This document shows, piece after piece, positions 20,391 to 33,440 of a stretch of 64,000 nucleotides of DNA; the stretch's first letter is position 1, and each line of letters starts with the position of its first letter. Location of the stretch: positions 116,236,085 through 116,300,084 of the forward strand of contig OY720640.1 of the NCBI GenBank assembly GCA_963169105.1, read 5' to 3'. The position numbers and the translations under genes are program-made. The stretch is from Ceriagrion tenellum (Eukaryota; Arthropoda; Insecta; Odonata; Coenagrionidae). The notes under the pieces were generated by a model, which ran no database searches, was not told where the DNA came from, and worked only from the letters and a program-made list of their open reading frames with translations.

Positions 20391-23300
20391 ATGTATCTAT
20401 ACTAATAAGGATAAGTTATCAAGCTCAATTAGTGAGTCTACTCTCCGTGTCAAAAGACATTGAAAATATTGTTTTGAACATCCGGAAAAAATGGATGGAT
20501 CATACCTTCATTAAATATTTACTCTGTTTCCCCCCCTCCATTCACATTGGGGTTCCCACCCTAATTCCTTCATTGAACACGCTGAAATTCCTATTAACAT
20601 CACGTCGCATGAGTGTTCAATGTGAAATGCTATATGTTACGTGTAACTATTAGGTAATTAGGCTTAAGATAGAAATCATCTTGAGCTTACTATTGTAAGG
20701 GGCTACCCAAAGAGAGGGAAGTACGTGAGGAAAATGAAAAGTACGAAATAAACGGGAATATATCATTATTCTTCCTGAACGTTCGTTATACAATGATGAA
20801 AATGGTTGGTAGTGTACTCCAAGGGCGGTAATCTACTGTGCACATGTGAAAGTTGGCGCTAGCAAGCATGAAAATGCAGCCAGGAGGCTTGAATTAAGTC
20901 ATCGGTGGTGGTCAGGTTACAGAGGTAAATGTATATGGTCCAGTGGTCTGCGTATTAAACAGTTATCTGGATATATAAAGTATCAGTTTTAAGGATAATA
21001 TAATAATGGAGTGATTAATTACAGTAATATTCATACTTAATGGAAGATTGTATAATTAAATTAATTTTAATTTTAGGTCTCACAGTGAAGTTCTTCGTTG
21101 ATTTTATATCGCCCCTCACACTGAACGTATTCATGTTAACTTTGCGCAGTGGCGATATCGTAACCAATGAAGTTCTACTGAGGTGCGATTATTGCTAGTT
21201 GAAAACTTATACCAATACCCCGCCGATTCGACGTGAAATATCGTCGGATCCGGCAATTTTTGGACGCTTCCACGGAAGCTAATGAACTCTCCAAGGTAAT
21301 TCAATAGGAACTAGTTTCCTAGGCACTAATTCGGATGTTAGAAAACTTCCTTGGTTCAGGCGGCACTCAAGGAACTCCGCATTTCTTTCTATGAATTGTT
21401 AATAATTCCTTGAGATATTCGTAAGGCAGTGTCAGAAAGCAGAAAGGTCTTCTCACTCTGTTACGGGTTGTCTGCGTTTGGTGATAAAGTAAATGTTACT
21501 CGATATGCGGAATTGCTCTATGGTAATGGCATTATATTCTTCTTCAATTATGCCAATTCACTCGAACTCAATCTTTGCCGTATTTACCTGTACTATGTGA
21601 TCCTTTGTATAATAATGATCTTGTTCGCGATTTGTCATAATGGGTGAACAACGGAGCTGGATTATATTTTTAGCCCTCGTCTATCATCATTTTCTTACCA
21701 CCATACTTGTTTCAGCTATTGTTGTGATACTTGCGTTTCTGCTCCATTTCGAAGGTTTGAAAATGTCATTCTCTGTTAGTGTACTATTTTTCCGGCTGCA
21801 GCAGAGACGAGAGAGTATTGATCGAGAAAGATTCCCTTGGAGTTATATTAGTTCCATGAATCACCAACAAGGTCGCCAGCGTACGGGCGTCGTCTACTTC
21901 GCCCCTTCGTCGGTCGTGTGTGGAAAGCTGGAGACAAGCTTAGTCGGCATTGCGGAAGGTCAGCTTTCTGGCTGACGTTGAGTTTCTCTGCGATAGTGGC
22001 GTCTCTGTGCGTGAAGAATTTCAACTATCTTGTACTTTTGAACGACTGGATTTCGGCCACGCATGTTCGACAGTTATAGAAAGTTGAGTGTTGATGAGAT
22101 ATTTATGTAGATTTTGTTGATTTCGCGGATAAAGACGTTTTATTCCTCCCGGCGGTCAGTCACGTGCGAGGAATGATCAGCTGGTGCGAAAATGTACGCT
22201 GAAAAATTTGTTTAATTTGATGCATCCGTAGTGGAATATAATTATTCTTCTTATGTTTATACATTTGTGTCCTTTTTGTTATTTGTGCGTTCACTATGTA
22301 ATGACTTAATGCAGTATGTGATCTTCTTCTCAAATAAAAAATCGTAATAACAAGAAGTGAGGTAACTTAAGGAAATCATTTAATTGCCGTGTAGTGCAGA
22401 AAATGAGCTTTTCTCGCTTATGAATGTATTTTTCCTTTGCTTCCTGTGAAATTTGTCTTTCTGAAGCAAAGTATGGTTTCTTTTTGGTACCTAAGCATTA
22501 TCATCAAATTATTTTTCCGTACCCTACGTCATGCATATTCTTAGCTGACCATGAGTGTGCCCGATATCTGAATCTATTCAGCGTTGCTAATCGTTCATTT
22601 ACCTGTCTTTAGAGATACTTGTTGCTTAGCGCTGTTCCATTTCATGTATCACGTCTTTTTGCCTAATACTATTCTTCCTATAATTTAGCGTGATTGCTAA
22701 TGTGCGAAGTAGTTCATGTATGTATACTTATGTATAGCTCTCTTTCATCTTCCTTATGTTTCATTTTATTATCTAACCCTGTCCGTGGCCATTTGAAAGA
22801 TCCTCTTGTCTTCGTTAAGTCGGTCATGGGCTGAAGTTTTATTTTGAACTTATATTCACAAAAATTCCATCGTCAACCTGAATCCAATGGCCGTCATTAT
22901 CTTCTTTCCACATTAGTGTCTTCCATTGTAACTTCAATTTTATCCACGTTCCAAGGAATTAAGACAACTTAATTTGGGAGGGAGTCTTTGATCGTTGCCT
23001 CGGATACTAGGAAGTTTCAAAAAACTGTTGAGGACGTGCGAAATTCCGTCGGGAAGAAGTAATTCGCCTTACCTGGACTCGTACCGAGATCTTTCTGAAT
23101 CGCCATTTGGAAAGTCAACTGCATAGAAGGACGCCTCGGTGTCTTTCCTTTATTTTGCTTGTGATAAAAATGCCACATATTCCGAATTTCTGCATACCCA
23201 TGCAAGTGCAAAGTACTGTTCATGATACGAAGATGTGGTAGCATATTCCATTTTTTTCTAAGAGAGATCATTTTTATTTGTGTGATATTTTTACCCAGCA

Positions 23301-26300
23301 CTCTTTTGCCTCTTTGCAATAATCACCTGTTTTCTCCCATTATCCTAATATTGTCCTCTCTTTATATTCCAATAATCTTTTTAAATTTCTATTCAATACA
23401 TCTAATTACACCTCCACATCTTGTTTTGTGTCTTCCGCAACCTATCATCCCATTATATAGTGTTTCCTGTTTGCTATGTTCCGATGTAGGTAACCGTTAT
23501 TTATTGTCTGCTTTGTAGTAAACGTCATCCACTGCTTTGACACGGTCCTATTCTCAGTTACTGGAATGGCTGTTGATTGTCGTTTACCGTGTTGGCGATT
23601 GGGCATCTCTTATTGCTCGTCATTCTGGTGAATAATTACGATTTTCCTAAAAATTACAAGAAACAGTTGCGGAATGATCCATACTGCCTCGTGTATTGCA
23701 ACAGAGCCGTGGACTTTCCCATCTATGGTTGGACTGGAATGGCCACATAATGTTAATCATCAAATATCTCTGAGTAAAAAGGCCTTCTTAAGCTATCAAT
23801 AAAATTGTAAGTTAACCTCAGAACCAATGTTAAATTGATTAAGAATCATGGAATAATGTACTTGTCCGTGAGGTTCATATAATACAGAATAGCGTTGGAA
23901 TTTTGTGCTTGCTTGGTATTAACTTGCTCATGCATTTAATTACGAGGTTTTGACAAATATGCCTCATAGAATTATCAATGCATTAACTAAATCTCGAGCA
24001 AAAACTTAAGAACCACGAAAAATTTCGAAATTTTGTGACATATTTTCATAATGTAGAGCTGTGTATAGATTAGTCTAGTTGTCGAGTTACAGCTTCCCCC
24101 CCAACTTATCGGTACAGGCCAAGTATCAGAGTAATAACATGAATTTATGAGGTGGTGATGCTCAGATTCGTGATTCGCAGACTAATACGAAAACTTTATG
24201 AGTTAACTGGAATGCGAGACTGCGGAATAGGGTGTAAATGACCACATACGTGAATTTTTGGTTGTGTCTGTTGGACGAACGAAGACATATGATGACCATT
24301 TGAAAAGAGGAAGCTTGTTTGCAAATGAATTTATACAGTAAGGAATATGCTAAAGAAATAACTAATACCCTTCTATTTTAACGAGAATTGTGTGAATTAT
24401 GGATAGTACTACCAAAGTTCCGAGCGGTGTTGTGCTGGCTTTGAGATACTCTAATGTCATTCAATAGGAGTGTAGGAGGTACTCTAATGTCATTCAATGG
24501 TACATAAATGCACTTGCTCGTGTCCTAGTGTGACAGAAATATATTGAGGGGTGCTATATGGAATGAAATCCATCTTGAACTGTGCCTCCTTTAATGCAAC
24601 AGAATATTACGGAGATACGGCAACAAGCCTCAACTAGAAAATAACATGGAAAATGGATGCTAATTAAATAAATAATAATTTTATGTGGTAGATTTTTTCA
24701 ACCATCTATTAATAAAGCATTTATGTAAATGAACGTTTTAGTTATGTATGTATTTTAAATACTTCAGATGAAATGATAATCGTGAAAAATCTGATCATCT
24801 GATACAGCTATACGTACATTAGTATTTGTAAAAATGACACAATGAAGGATATTGAAATTATGCATTGCATGAATATAATTCCGATGGTGAGTTTTTACTT
24901 ACTATATTTACCTTACGCCGTTCATGATCCACCCATAGGGAAGATCTTCAATCTTAGTGTAATTCTGGTATTGCTCTCATAACGTAACTCTTGTAGTCCT
25001 CAGCCTTAAGTCCCACTGCTAATTAGGAGATACGATGATAGTTGAATTAATACGATGATAGAAGAATTATATTAGTGAAAAACGTCCACCAATTAAAATT
25101 ATATGTGGCTTCTTAATTAGTTCGTTCATGGAGTACTTATTTCTTTTCCATTGCGTTTTGTGTAAGCGTTGCAGGAAAGCAAAAGTGGAAGTGAAAGTCG
25201 AATTAGTAATTGAAAGGGGTAACATCAACTGACTGCAGCTCCAATAAACAAGTAATGACAAAAGGATTGAAGAACGCTAGTAGTAACAGTTTTAATGGGT
25301 TAAACTGTACCATTATTGGCCATCCCAGAGTTAATGGCCATTTGGTGTTAAAAATCACTGAAGGGATAAATTTTAGATCTTCAGTGTGGTGTATGTGATG
25401 GCTGTGAATTAATGTGCCTGTAGGTTTCTTGCGATGAGACAGTATATGGGCATTTGCTGTGCACAGCCTTGAGATGTAGAGAATGAGTCAAAGTTTAATT
25501 TAATTTTTTATAGATGTGTTAGTTTTGAGCCGTAGGGTGGACGATTTGTGGAATTTCACATACGAAGTTGCGGGTGACCGAGATGTAGAAACACTTGATT
25601 TATGCATGGAGAATTGGAAGTCCAATATTTTTAGGTGTTAAAACGAGGAAATTCGACTTTTTACAAGCTATCTATTTAAAGAAAGGCAATTAGCGGTTTG
25701 AATACTTTGTTTTAACTTCCGTTTTGCTATAAAAAGAGCAAATGCAATGTTTTAGAGTTTCAAAGAGAAAGTCGCGTTTCTCTTCGATTTATGTTGTTGA
25801 TTCATTTTAGCTCTTTCTGCGTGTTTGTTTAATTTCATTCTCGGAAACGACTAACGACTTGGACGAAATGGTGTAAATTAAATTGGATGACAAAGTATGA
25901 TTGAAAAGAGTATATTTGTGGATAAAATTATTTTATTTTACTTCCTTTTAAGAACTTGCTTTTAAAAGTCAAATTTTTAACATCAGCCTTATGGATAACC
26001 AAGGCGGAAATAAGTCAAGCAATTAAAGGAAACAAAAAGATGTAAGAGCAAACATAAAGCGCAAAAGATGATGATTACGGATTGGAAAGTAACCCCCCGA
26101 TGTATATATTGAAAGTTGTCATACTAGTGTTTAAAACGTTTCCTTATATTCCCTTAAAAAATGTAACTTCAAAATTTTTCTGGCACGGCCGGTAGAAGAA
26201 CGTCGATTTTATTCGTTATTATACTATACGAAGAAGCAGCTGAAAATTCTTTCGGTGTAAGTACATCATTATCCACATCCATCACAGTGTTTGGGCGATG

Positions 26301-28099
26301 GCTGTGCGCAGACTAGACATGTAGCGTATGAGTCAATGTTTGTAGTATGTTAGCAGTATGGGTCCGCGGTCATACCATTGTTGATTATTATTATATCAGA
26401 ATTGAACTCCTTGTCTTTTGGCGAGCATTTATAATTTCTTAGACGAAATTCTTCCACCACTATTGACTGATATCATGATTTCAAGATAAATATCATACCA
26501 ATGTTTGATAATGCATACCCGAAATATTTTATTCTAGTATGGTTTCAAGTTAGATCAAATACTCATTGATTTAATATAAGGTTTATTTTTCCTGTTGTAA
26601 CACTCGTTTTTTTATTCAGAATATTTCGTAATTCACACTCCCAAGCGACACAATACATTTGATAGGATATAATTATTTATTATTCTTTAATCGCCTAGCT
26701 TTTGCCAGTTCTGAATTGTTCTGTCGTTGAAGACGCCCAAAAATAACAAGGATCTGCGAACTAATATTTACTGCTGCTAAAAAAAATAAACATCATTTTG
26801 AAAAAATGAAACTCTTTAATCATTTTAAGGGTCTCTTATACGTGTGCCAGGGGAAGATGTGAAGAAATGGTGAATTTACAGTAATGAGATCACCGAATAG
26901 TAGTAGTTCGAATGAAAATTGAGTAGAGCCTCTTTTGGAACTCAAGGGTGCCGTGCGTTCATTCCGCACGCCGAATTTTTTCCCCGTCGAACGAACGCCG
27001 AATTCCGCAGCCGTGAGGGAAGTTGCATTTTCCATCTTGTGGCCTCGGAGCTAAAGGATTAAAACGGATTTAAAGGTATAAAATGATTTATCGTTGGCCC
27101 ATGCAATCGCATACAGATTCATAAACCCATGCGGATTGTCCTGTAAATGTGTGATTGTGAATTCAATAGCTAAGAAAATACGTGTATGATTTAAAAAGGA
27201 AAAAAGGTTTAAAAAGGGAGTGGCTGTCACAGAGATAACTCACACGAGAGTTCATGTCATTTGCAGTGCAATAAAATTGTTATTGACTTAGGTGAACTAT
27301 TAATGCATCAATTATGTATTTGATGCGCCCCACGTTTTTCGTTTTATATCTTGCGTCATTCCATGGCTATTAAAATTCACAATCACATATTTTTAGGACA
27401 TGTCCGTAAGAGGTTAGGAATCTGTAAGGGGTTATAAATCTGTTTAGGGGCTACTATAAATTGTAATACTTCTTAGTTCGTTTAAAAATGTGGTTGGTTA
27501 AATTTTTTTATGGAAGCAACTATTAAGAATGAAGACTTAAGTCAATAATTTCATTCATCCGTCACAAAACCCTTAAATGATTTGGCGTACAAGGAAGAGA
27601 TCCTGAACTTCAGAAATTACAGCCTTTAGGAAACACTTTCAACACACATCTTCATTCTGCGTAAAATTAACTGAATAAAATCTTGAAAATAGCCCTACAC
27701 AATATAAAGGCCATTACATATTTCGAATATTCATACCAACTATGTAGCTTATTTTATTGTTCAAATGTAGCTTATTTTATTGTTCAAACTTGCGATGGGC
27801 CGCAAGTTTTTTTGTACCCTAAGTAATTCGTCCAGCTGAACGATGATCAACCCTTCCACGGGGGCTTCGGAAGCAGGTGAAATATTTTATAGTCCCAGCA
27901 AACGAATGAAAGCCAATCAAACCTTTCAGTATCCATATTGATAATAAACTGACGCCAATACTAAGACGTTTTCGAGGAAATTCCATCATAGTACACCACT
28001 TTCCCATTGTTCTATTCCTCTCATCCGTGTGGAGACTACACTTTTATCCTTACTTCCCACTTGACATTTACACATTAAATCTCATGTTTTTCTTCGTAC
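20391..28099. other. Long non-coding stretch, no gene supported
   Basis: Mostly AT-rich sequence without recognisable domains. The longest open frames (21640-21975 +, 111 codons with a hydrophobic stretch near its start, and 23017-23319 -, 100 codons) show no family I recognise. A 24-bp direct repeat lies at 27741-27788. A GC-richer patch at about 21870-22010 is unexplained. A host exon of a gene lying mainly outside the window could be missed here. Confidence 0.45.
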
Positions 28100-28838
28100 T
28101 TCATTTCTATTTCAGACATGATCCTAGTGGTCTTTCCATCAGCCTAAGGTCAGCCCCACGCTCACTCGCCGGGTGTCGAATAGAATGATGGAAGGCTTGA
28201 AATTGGCTCGATATAAACTTCATCAGGAAGGAATCATGCAATCGGGTCTAGATAAATTACTCTGAAATAAATGAAACATTTGACATGTCCCATACTCGGT
28301 CGAATTAACTTCGCCAATGAATAGTAAGTCAAACCGTTAAACAAGTGTATCGAACTTTCCCGAGGAAATTTCTCAATCGTAAGCATCCTTCTCATCCTTA
28401 CCAATTTTATATTTCTCCTTATTTTCAATATTTAACTCTCTATATATACCTTCCCTTCTAACAACATTCATGCTTTTTTTTGTCGATCTTAGAATGCCCT
28501 CATCTTTTCAAAATTCTCATAGTGGTCCATTATCCTATTATGTCGTATTTATCATGAACTCGCTCGCCGGTGTCGCATTGAATGCGGGAAGGTTTGAAAT
28601 TGGCGCGATATGAAACTTGAGGAAGAGTCCGGAAACGGGCCTAACTAAGTTACTAGGACATGAATGAAACTTTTGGAATAACCACTTCTCGTTCGAAATT
28701 ACTTAGCCAATGATGAGCAGTAGCTAAGGACGGCAGGAAGTATAAGAGGACAAAAAATGTTTGTAAAGGTCTCGCTGATCGTCATATTGTAATTAAAGGA
28801 CAGTTTTGAGTGGTTGATCATGGTATAGACATTTAATC
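28100..28838 (+). promoter_or_regulatory. Upstream flank of U1 copy B, itself internally duplicated
   Basis: 28340-28838 parallels 1750-2248 in front of U1 copy A. A further copy of its core, including CGCCGGGTGTCGAATAGAAT and GGCTTGAAATTGGC, lies at 28150-28330. It corresponds to the block at about 28560-28720 (CGCCGGTGTCGCATTGAATG, GGTTTGAAATTGGC). The region near the gene (28770-28820) keeps CTCGCTGATCGTCATATTG. The immediate promoter therefore appears conserved between the two U1 genes, while the further upstream parts diverge. Confidence 0.55.
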
Positions 28839-29000
28839 ATACTTACCTGGCGTAGGGGCTACCGTGATCCTTAAGGCGGTTCCCCCAGGACGAGGCTTGC
28901 CCATTGCACTCCGGGCAGGCTGACCCCTGTGATTGCCCCTAATGTGGGTAACTCGGGCGCGTAATTTTTGGTAGTAGGGACTGCGTTCGCGCCGTCCCTC
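28839..29000 (+). ncRNA. U1: U1 spliceosomal snRNA, copy B (variant)
   Basis: Same structure as the copy at 2249-2410: 5' ATACTTACCTGGC recognition sequence, the CATTGCACTCCGGGCAGG loop, an Sm site (AATTTTTGG) and the terminal hairpin with TTCG loop. I count three differences from copy A. They are CTGTGATT for CTGCGATT, CCCCTAATG for CCCCAAATG, and G for A just after the Sm uridines. The last change matches the human base at that place. The changes fall in or near stem III and the Sm site, none in the splice-site recognition sequence. It may be a functional variant or an early pseudogene. Confidence 0.92.
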
Positions 29001-29190
29001 CATATATGGTATCCAGCAATGAGGTTTCCGTGAAAATCTTCCATTATGATTCACGTTCTGTCAAGAATGGAAGTTAATTTATTGATGAAGCATGGTACTT
29101 CTGTATATAAGCTGTATTTCATGGACTATTCTGCAGTTACATTAAGGTTTGTGGTAGCGTAACGCATGTATAGATAATGTGCTCTCAATG
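29001..29190 (+). repeat. 3' flank of U1 copy B, shared with copy A
   Basis: The resemblance to 2729-2990 continues to about 29190 (GCATGTATAGATAATGTG). It shows that the U1 duplication included both flanks. No gene. Confidence 0.6.
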
Positions 29191-30000
29191 AGTATCGAAT
29201 AAAGTTTATGTATGCGTCATGAGTATTGAGATAGAGATCACCATTTTACTTGATTACGGATCCACAAATCATTATAATAATGTTTCTGCCGAATCACTTA
29301 TGGGGTATTTTCCGGTAAATAGTACCCGGAAGATTTTTTTTTGGAAAATAAGAAACGAGAAGCATGCCGAGGGATCCGAGGAACCAAACGCAACTGTTTC
29401 AATCGTACGATTTTCTCAAAGGTTCTCTACTGCATTGTAATACTTTGAGCACGATAGACTGAAAGAGATCCTGCGACTAATACGAAAGTTATTCGAAATA
29501 TTCCTGGGTCTCTGGGAACCATCATTCCTGGACCTCTTTCTTTTTTGTGACGGTGGACAGATTATCAGGGTTATGTGGCCAGCCTTCAATGAGCATTGAA
29601 GAAGGAAGAAATTTGAAAAATATAATATGCTGCCATATTTAATTATGCTTAATATTTAATATACAACCCTTTTGCGAGGAAGAATTTCTGTTTGGGAGTT
29701 TAGATAGTAGTTAAAAAAATAATGCTCTCGATATCCATCGCTCCAGAAGTTGTCCCCCCTCGGCCATTTAATTTCCTTAACACTAACGATCTCTGGTACA
29801 ACTTCGTCGCCTTCATTCGTGCAAGTTCCATTAAACGTTGTTAATTATTGATTAGGTGGAATGCTCTTTGGAAATTTTTTTTTTATTTTCCTTTCTGTTT
29901 AGGTCCCATGATTCAGTATAAGGGATGAAGTATCGTTCCGTAACCATCTCGTATAGATTTTTGCGTGCTTTCATATGATTCTATAGTTATCACAGTTCAA
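29191..30000. other. Non-coding, no feature recognised
   Basis: One open frame of 73 codons (29219-29440 +) has no recognisable domain. I see no repeats of note. Confidence 0.5.
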
Positions 30001-30074
30001 GGGGTCCGGGTTGGCTCAGTGGTAGTGTGCTTGACCTCAAATCTGAAGGCCTTGGGTTTGACGGGGAATAAAAA
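30001..30074 (+). mobile_element. tRNA-like sequence, probable SINE head
   Basis: GGTTGGCTCAGTGGTAGTGT matches the tRNA D-arm/A-box. GGGTTTGACG about 30 bases later resembles a T-arm/B-box with one substitution. The acceptor stem does not close and no CCA-side pairing is seen, so an active tRNA is unlikely. The AT-rich sequence after it, to about 30340, may be the SINE body, but I cannot place its end. Confidence 0.5.
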
Positions 30075-30479
30075 TTTTCCTGAATATCATATATATTATT
30101 TCTAGATGTTTTCTTGTCATAACGCCATAACTTCCATCATTCTCCAGCAAAATAAATGATTCAACCGTCGTTTTAAAGCTTATGTTCCCAGCTATTGACG
30201 AAAAATAGCCACAAGGTTTAAAATAAAATTTTTTGTTAAAAAATGATCAAAAATTACCAGTGCCATCTGTTGACAAGAAATCAGCTAAAATGTTTGCTAT
30301 GGTTACGTGCTTAAAGGACTGTAGGAGGCGTCATTTATTAACACATCGCAGAATCATCCTCTGACTTATCGTTTAGTTAGATTGGTTACATTCTACATGC
30401 TATCAGTGTGACCGTTTACGTGATGTATCTAACACAAACATAAATAACATAGTTGTCCATGGGAAGAAACGGGTAGGAG

Positions 30480-30735
30480 AACAGGAAGAAAGAAGGAAGA
30501 AATAGGAAGAAGCTGCTTACTGTGTGAAATATTCGACAGGTAGAAGAATATGAAGGAAGAAACAGGAAGAAGCTGCATACTGTGTGAAATATTCGACAGG
30601 TAGGAGAACAGGAAGAAAGAAGGAAGAAACAGGAAGAAGCTGCATAATGTGTGAAATATTCGACAGGTAGAAGACTGGGAAGAAAAAAGGAAGAAACAAG
30701 AAGAAGCTGCATAGTGTGCGAAATATTCGCACGGG
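30480..30735. repeat. Minisatellite, about four units of 60-67 bp
   Basis: The core AGGAAGAAGCTGC..., then GTGTGAAATATTCGACAGGT recurs four times, separated by purine-rich GGAAGAAAGAAGGAAGAAAC spacers of variable length. The last unit changes to GTGCGAAATATTCGCACGGG and ends the array. Open frames through it on the - strand are repeats of the unit, not a protein. Confidence 0.9.
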
Positions 30736-31331
30736 TCAGCTAGTATTTATTTATTGTAGATGTAAATATCATTGAATAGACAATAGCTGGTGGCAGCCAC
30801 AGCCGAAGATCAGAAATGATGGGTCCGAAACAGTTCCAGGTGAGAGTGAAGTTCCCCGAATCTGCTAAAGTACCGTTTTGGTGTAAGGAACGGGGTTAAC
30901 CATCGCAGTAGTTTGCCTATGATATTCAGCATTGCATTCTTGCAGTCTTTCAGTCTGGCAGAGAAGCTTTCGTATATAAGAAATAAAATAATTTACTGCT
31001 TTGCTCACAGTGAAGAAGAGAATAAGGTAAATAAGGAAAAAGGGCCCTCAGAAATAATCCATGTTGCCGGTCAAAATTTACTTCCGTGGGCCCTTCCCTC
31101 TTGGCCCCATACCTTAAGAAAGGGCCCTTGTTCAGCTTGAAATTTTTCTCCCGTCCCTATCCCCCACATCTGGGGGGGCCTAGAGCGGCTAAGTTGTCAC
31201 ATCTTCGTCAACCCAGGGCTTTTGCGGCTCCAGAGTGGTTAGACTCTTGCAGGGAATGTGAATATATTATGCTGAGGAATCAGTACTAATGCGGATAGCG
31301 TAAAATGTGTTGATTGTAGTTAATTTGGGCG
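30736..31331. other. Non-coding, no feature recognised
   Basis: Sequence between the minisatellite and the Harbinger element. Open frames at 30913-31140 and 31086-31289 have no recognisable domain. Confidence 0.5.
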
Positions 31332-31778
31332 TAAAGGTGCGTTTACACTAGCGAGCGGCTGTAGGTAGTTATTCCTCGAGCTCCTCGCAGAAGGGTTTAC
31401 ACTGACCGCGATAATCCCCCGAGTAGCTTCCGGGAAGCTCCTCGCGCGACCTTTTCTGGGGGCGCTCCCTCGATTTCTCGCTAGCCCGTTTACATCACTG
31501 AGCCGCCCGTTGCGAGCTATGGGGTCCCAGCTTATCTTCTCTCCGCAAGCCCAAGGTGCAAAAAGAATGGAGACTTCTTGTGGAGGGTATGCGTGGTGAC
31601 AAAAAATTTGTGGGAAAGAAAATTGTCAACTTTTCGCAAAAATGAGAATTTAAAGGAAATTAGCGTAATAAAAACCATAGGAACAGAAGCGTCTATAGAC
31701 GTGGTTTCGCTTCAAATCTTGGCTCCCCATTTCCACTTCTGATGACCAAAGTCGCTCTCAGAGCGTGCTCCCTGAAAA

Positions 31779-31973
31779 GTGTGTTTTGCTTCAAGAAAGC
31801 CATCGAGAAGGGCGATTATCACTGCAGCAGCCACTGCCGTACTTTTGCTAAGGAGAAAGAAAAGGAGCAGGGTATGGGTCAAGGAATGGGTGCAGAAGAG
31901 AGTTCGTTTGGGAGCATATCACTCCTTGCTGTCAGAGCTACAGGTTGAAGATACACAGAATTTCCGTGCGTTC
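31779..31973 (+). pseudogene. Harbinger transposase, N-terminal fragment
   Basis: The translation contains RSRVWVKEWVQKRVRLGAYH and LLSELQVEDTQNFRAF. This basic W-V-x-EW...LGAYH-LL-EL stretch marks the N-terminus of insect Harbinger transposases just before the catalytic domain. The frame runs straight into a LINE insertion at 31973, and no continuation of the nuclease domain is found on the far side. The start at 31779 is only the first methionine and is uncertain. Transposase normally cuts element ends together with the MADF partner. Confidence 0.75.
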
Positions 31974-32462
31974 ATCTACATCAACATCTACGTCATACCC
32001 TGCAAGCCACCCAAAGGGTGTGTAAAATGGGGTGCTTCCACACCAGGCATGCGTGAATTATACGGCAGAACACTGAAACTACATTGAAACCAGCGTATCA
32101 CATGAGCAATGCGCCGATTACAACTCTACTTACCAAGAAACATTCTATCGTCAATCGTTCCAGCGTGCCAGAGAATCAAAGACTACTTCTACAGATTCAA
32201 AATATCGTGCATAAATAAGAACATAAATATTTACATCATGCATCAGTAAGAACGTAGAAAATATAAAGAAAAAGATCTACAGTCTAGCTATTGTCACTAT
32301 TGCACTATTCATGACGATGATCACAGCTGTTACGGTCCCGAATGGTACGCTGAAAAATCAACATTTTATGCCTATCGGTTCTACAATCTATCTCTCTAAT
32401 TTAATTAGAGAGATATCTGTGTCAACCCTTTGTTCCCGCCCATGTAAGAACTGATTAATGAA
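31973..32462 (-). mobile_element. LINE family A fragment inside the Harbinger element
   Basis: On the + strand it begins with CATCTACATCAACATCTACG and CAAGCCACCCAAAGGGTGTG, the inverse of the family A tail, and continues as 3' UTR to about 32400. A short piece of reverse-transcriptase sequence (inverse of about 15575-15625) follows after an internal deletion. It splits the transposase fragment and so was inserted later than the Harbinger element. Confidence 0.8.
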
Positions 32463-33140
32463 CTGAAGTTTATTTGGACGATTACTTTAAGGTAAGGATT
32501 TATTTAGAATACAACACATGAGATTATACTAGTTCAAGAGTAATTTAATGCTGACGATATTGAATGAAATGTTTACAAGACGATAGAGCCTTCAGAATTG
32601 AACCTATGCCAAATTTTACGCGGGGTGATATGTTATTCATTCTTTTGAGGATGGGACGGGATGACTAGTCGCTATTCCAAAGTATTTTTCTTGAAATCTC
32701 ACAAATAATTTTATGACTGTGTTTAAACTGCCGTGCAGTACTCTATTATTTTCCACGTATGCACCTTGTAACAACTGTTTTTCGTTCATATTTTTAGAAC
32801 AGTTTTTAGCTCTTTTTCTCATTAGAATCTCGGAAAGAACGAGCACAAAATAATTTATTCTGTGTCACCGTTCTTCGACTAATATTAAACTTTTTTGTTT
32901 CCAGGAAAAAGGAGATTTAAACTGTAGCCTTATGTTAGTTTTTCCTCGGAATGTTAAAAAATTACACGAGAATAGTTCATAAAAATCAACGCAAAAAAAA
33001 GCTCAACACAAATGCATTTCAGCATTCATACAGCGACGCAGTCTACGAGCGTGTCATCAATGCGAGCGTCAATGCAATAATGAAAAAATATTAGGAAAAA
33101 TGACAAAATACTTTGTGAATTCCATTTATGAAGATATTAA

Positions 33141-33177
33141 CACGACCTAGGTTTCGACACTTCGTGTCATTTTCAGG
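33141..33177 (-). other. Degenerate hammerhead-ribozyme-like motif
   Basis: On the - strand the order is CCTGAAAAT, then a GACAC-GAA-GTGTC hairpin, then GAAACCTAGGTCGTG. This mirrors the hammerhead core CUGAUGA - stem II - GAAA. The conserved CUGAUGA is changed to CUGAAAA, which should abolish cleavage. Hammerheads of this layout are known from Penelope-like elements and other retroelements, but I see no reverse transcriptase nearby. It may be chance or a relic. Confidence 0.3.
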
Positions 33178-33440
33178 TTGAAAATGCAGTTTGTTGCAGA
33201 TTAATAGATTATTTGTTTAAGTGGAGTATACTGTTTACAGTGAGACGACTGTCTAATACAAGACATTGGCAAGACAAGAAGAAATATACATAAGAGTCAA
33301 TGAACAAAAAAAGTCCCTCGAAAAAATGAAAGGAGTCAATGTTTGCGATCCACCTCAGAGACAACAACCATCACTAGTTTTATGCAGAAAATCCTACATC
33401 TAGAAAAAGAACACAGAAGATTAGAAACCCTTGAAATAGT

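Noticed and set aside
21640..21975. 111-codon frame with a hydrophobic N-terminal stretch
   Set aside because: No recognisable family, no neighbouring exons or clear splice signals; a chance frame in AT-rich DNA is as likely.
30416..30732. 98- and 71-codon Phe/Leu/Ser-rich frames on the - strand
   Set aside because: They are translations of the purine-rich minisatellite.
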